Origin: Rikenella microfusus
Lineage (GTDB): Bacteria; Bacteroidota; Bacteroidia; Bacteroidales; SZUA-534
Assembly: GCA_020719105.1 (NCBI GenBank)
Contig: DYQV01000158.1
Coordinates: 1 to 6,062, forward strand
Length of the DNA stretch: 6,062 bases
Direction of reading: 5' to 3'
Shown here: piece by piece, positions 6,061 through 6,062 of the stretch
Position numbering within the stretch: the first letter of the stretch is position 1
Layout: each line of letters starts with the position of its first letter
Translations under genes and position numbers: made by a program
Notes under the pieces: generated by a model
Seen by the model: the letters and a program-made list of their open reading frames with translations, nothing else
What the model was told of the DNA's origin: nothing
Database searches by the model: none

Positions 6061-6062
6061 CT

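Noticed and set aside
1..6062. CRISPR array, transposase, phage or toxin-antitoxin genes
   Set aside because: No spaced direct repeats and no coding sequence of those kinds were seen on either strand.

Overview
The window looks like a chromosomal segment of an AT-rich Bacteroidota bacterium, probably Bacteroidia or Cytophagia-like. Three things point there: a secreted protease with a type IX secretion (T9SS) C-terminal sorting domain, near-absence of Shine-Dalgarno sequences, and two promoters that fit the Bacteroidota consensus (TTG, about 19 bp, TAnnTTTG). The tRNA gene also lacks an encoded CCA. The genus cannot be named from the sequence alone.

Layout. Positions 1-471 hold no gene but carry dense inverted repeats: two mutually exclusive hairpins at 83-122, a long interrupted hairpin at 117-243, and two smaller palindromes nearer the first gene. 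The + strand gene at 472-2643 encodes a lysyl-endopeptidase-like S1 protease with signal peptide, propeptide, catalytic domain, an uncharacterised beta-rich region and a T9SS tail. It converges, 22 bp apart, on a small GtrA-family membrane protein (2666-3067, minus). Divergent from that is a short PlsC-like acyltransferase (3179-3739, plus). A roughly 190-bp inverted-repeat-bounded element rich in GC palindromes (3745-3936) separates it from a YafV-type omega-amidase (3965-4750, plus). This converges on a lipoprotein of unknown function (4778-5707, minus). A tRNA-Arg(ACG) gene with its own promoter closes the window (5987-6060).

How the genes relate. There is no clear operon: orientation changes repeatedly and each gene looks like an independent unit. 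The shared theme is loose. It covers the cell envelope and export (protease, GtrA, acyltransferase, lipoprotein) plus one metabolite-repair enzyme. I found no defence system, mobile gene, CRISPR array or new multi-gene system.

The points most worth a second look are the apparent A19-U56 replacement of the near-universal G19-C56 tertiary pair in the tRNA, the two structured intergenic repeats, the open reading frame that crosses one repeat into the omega-amidase, and the differences between the protease and its Achromobacter relative.
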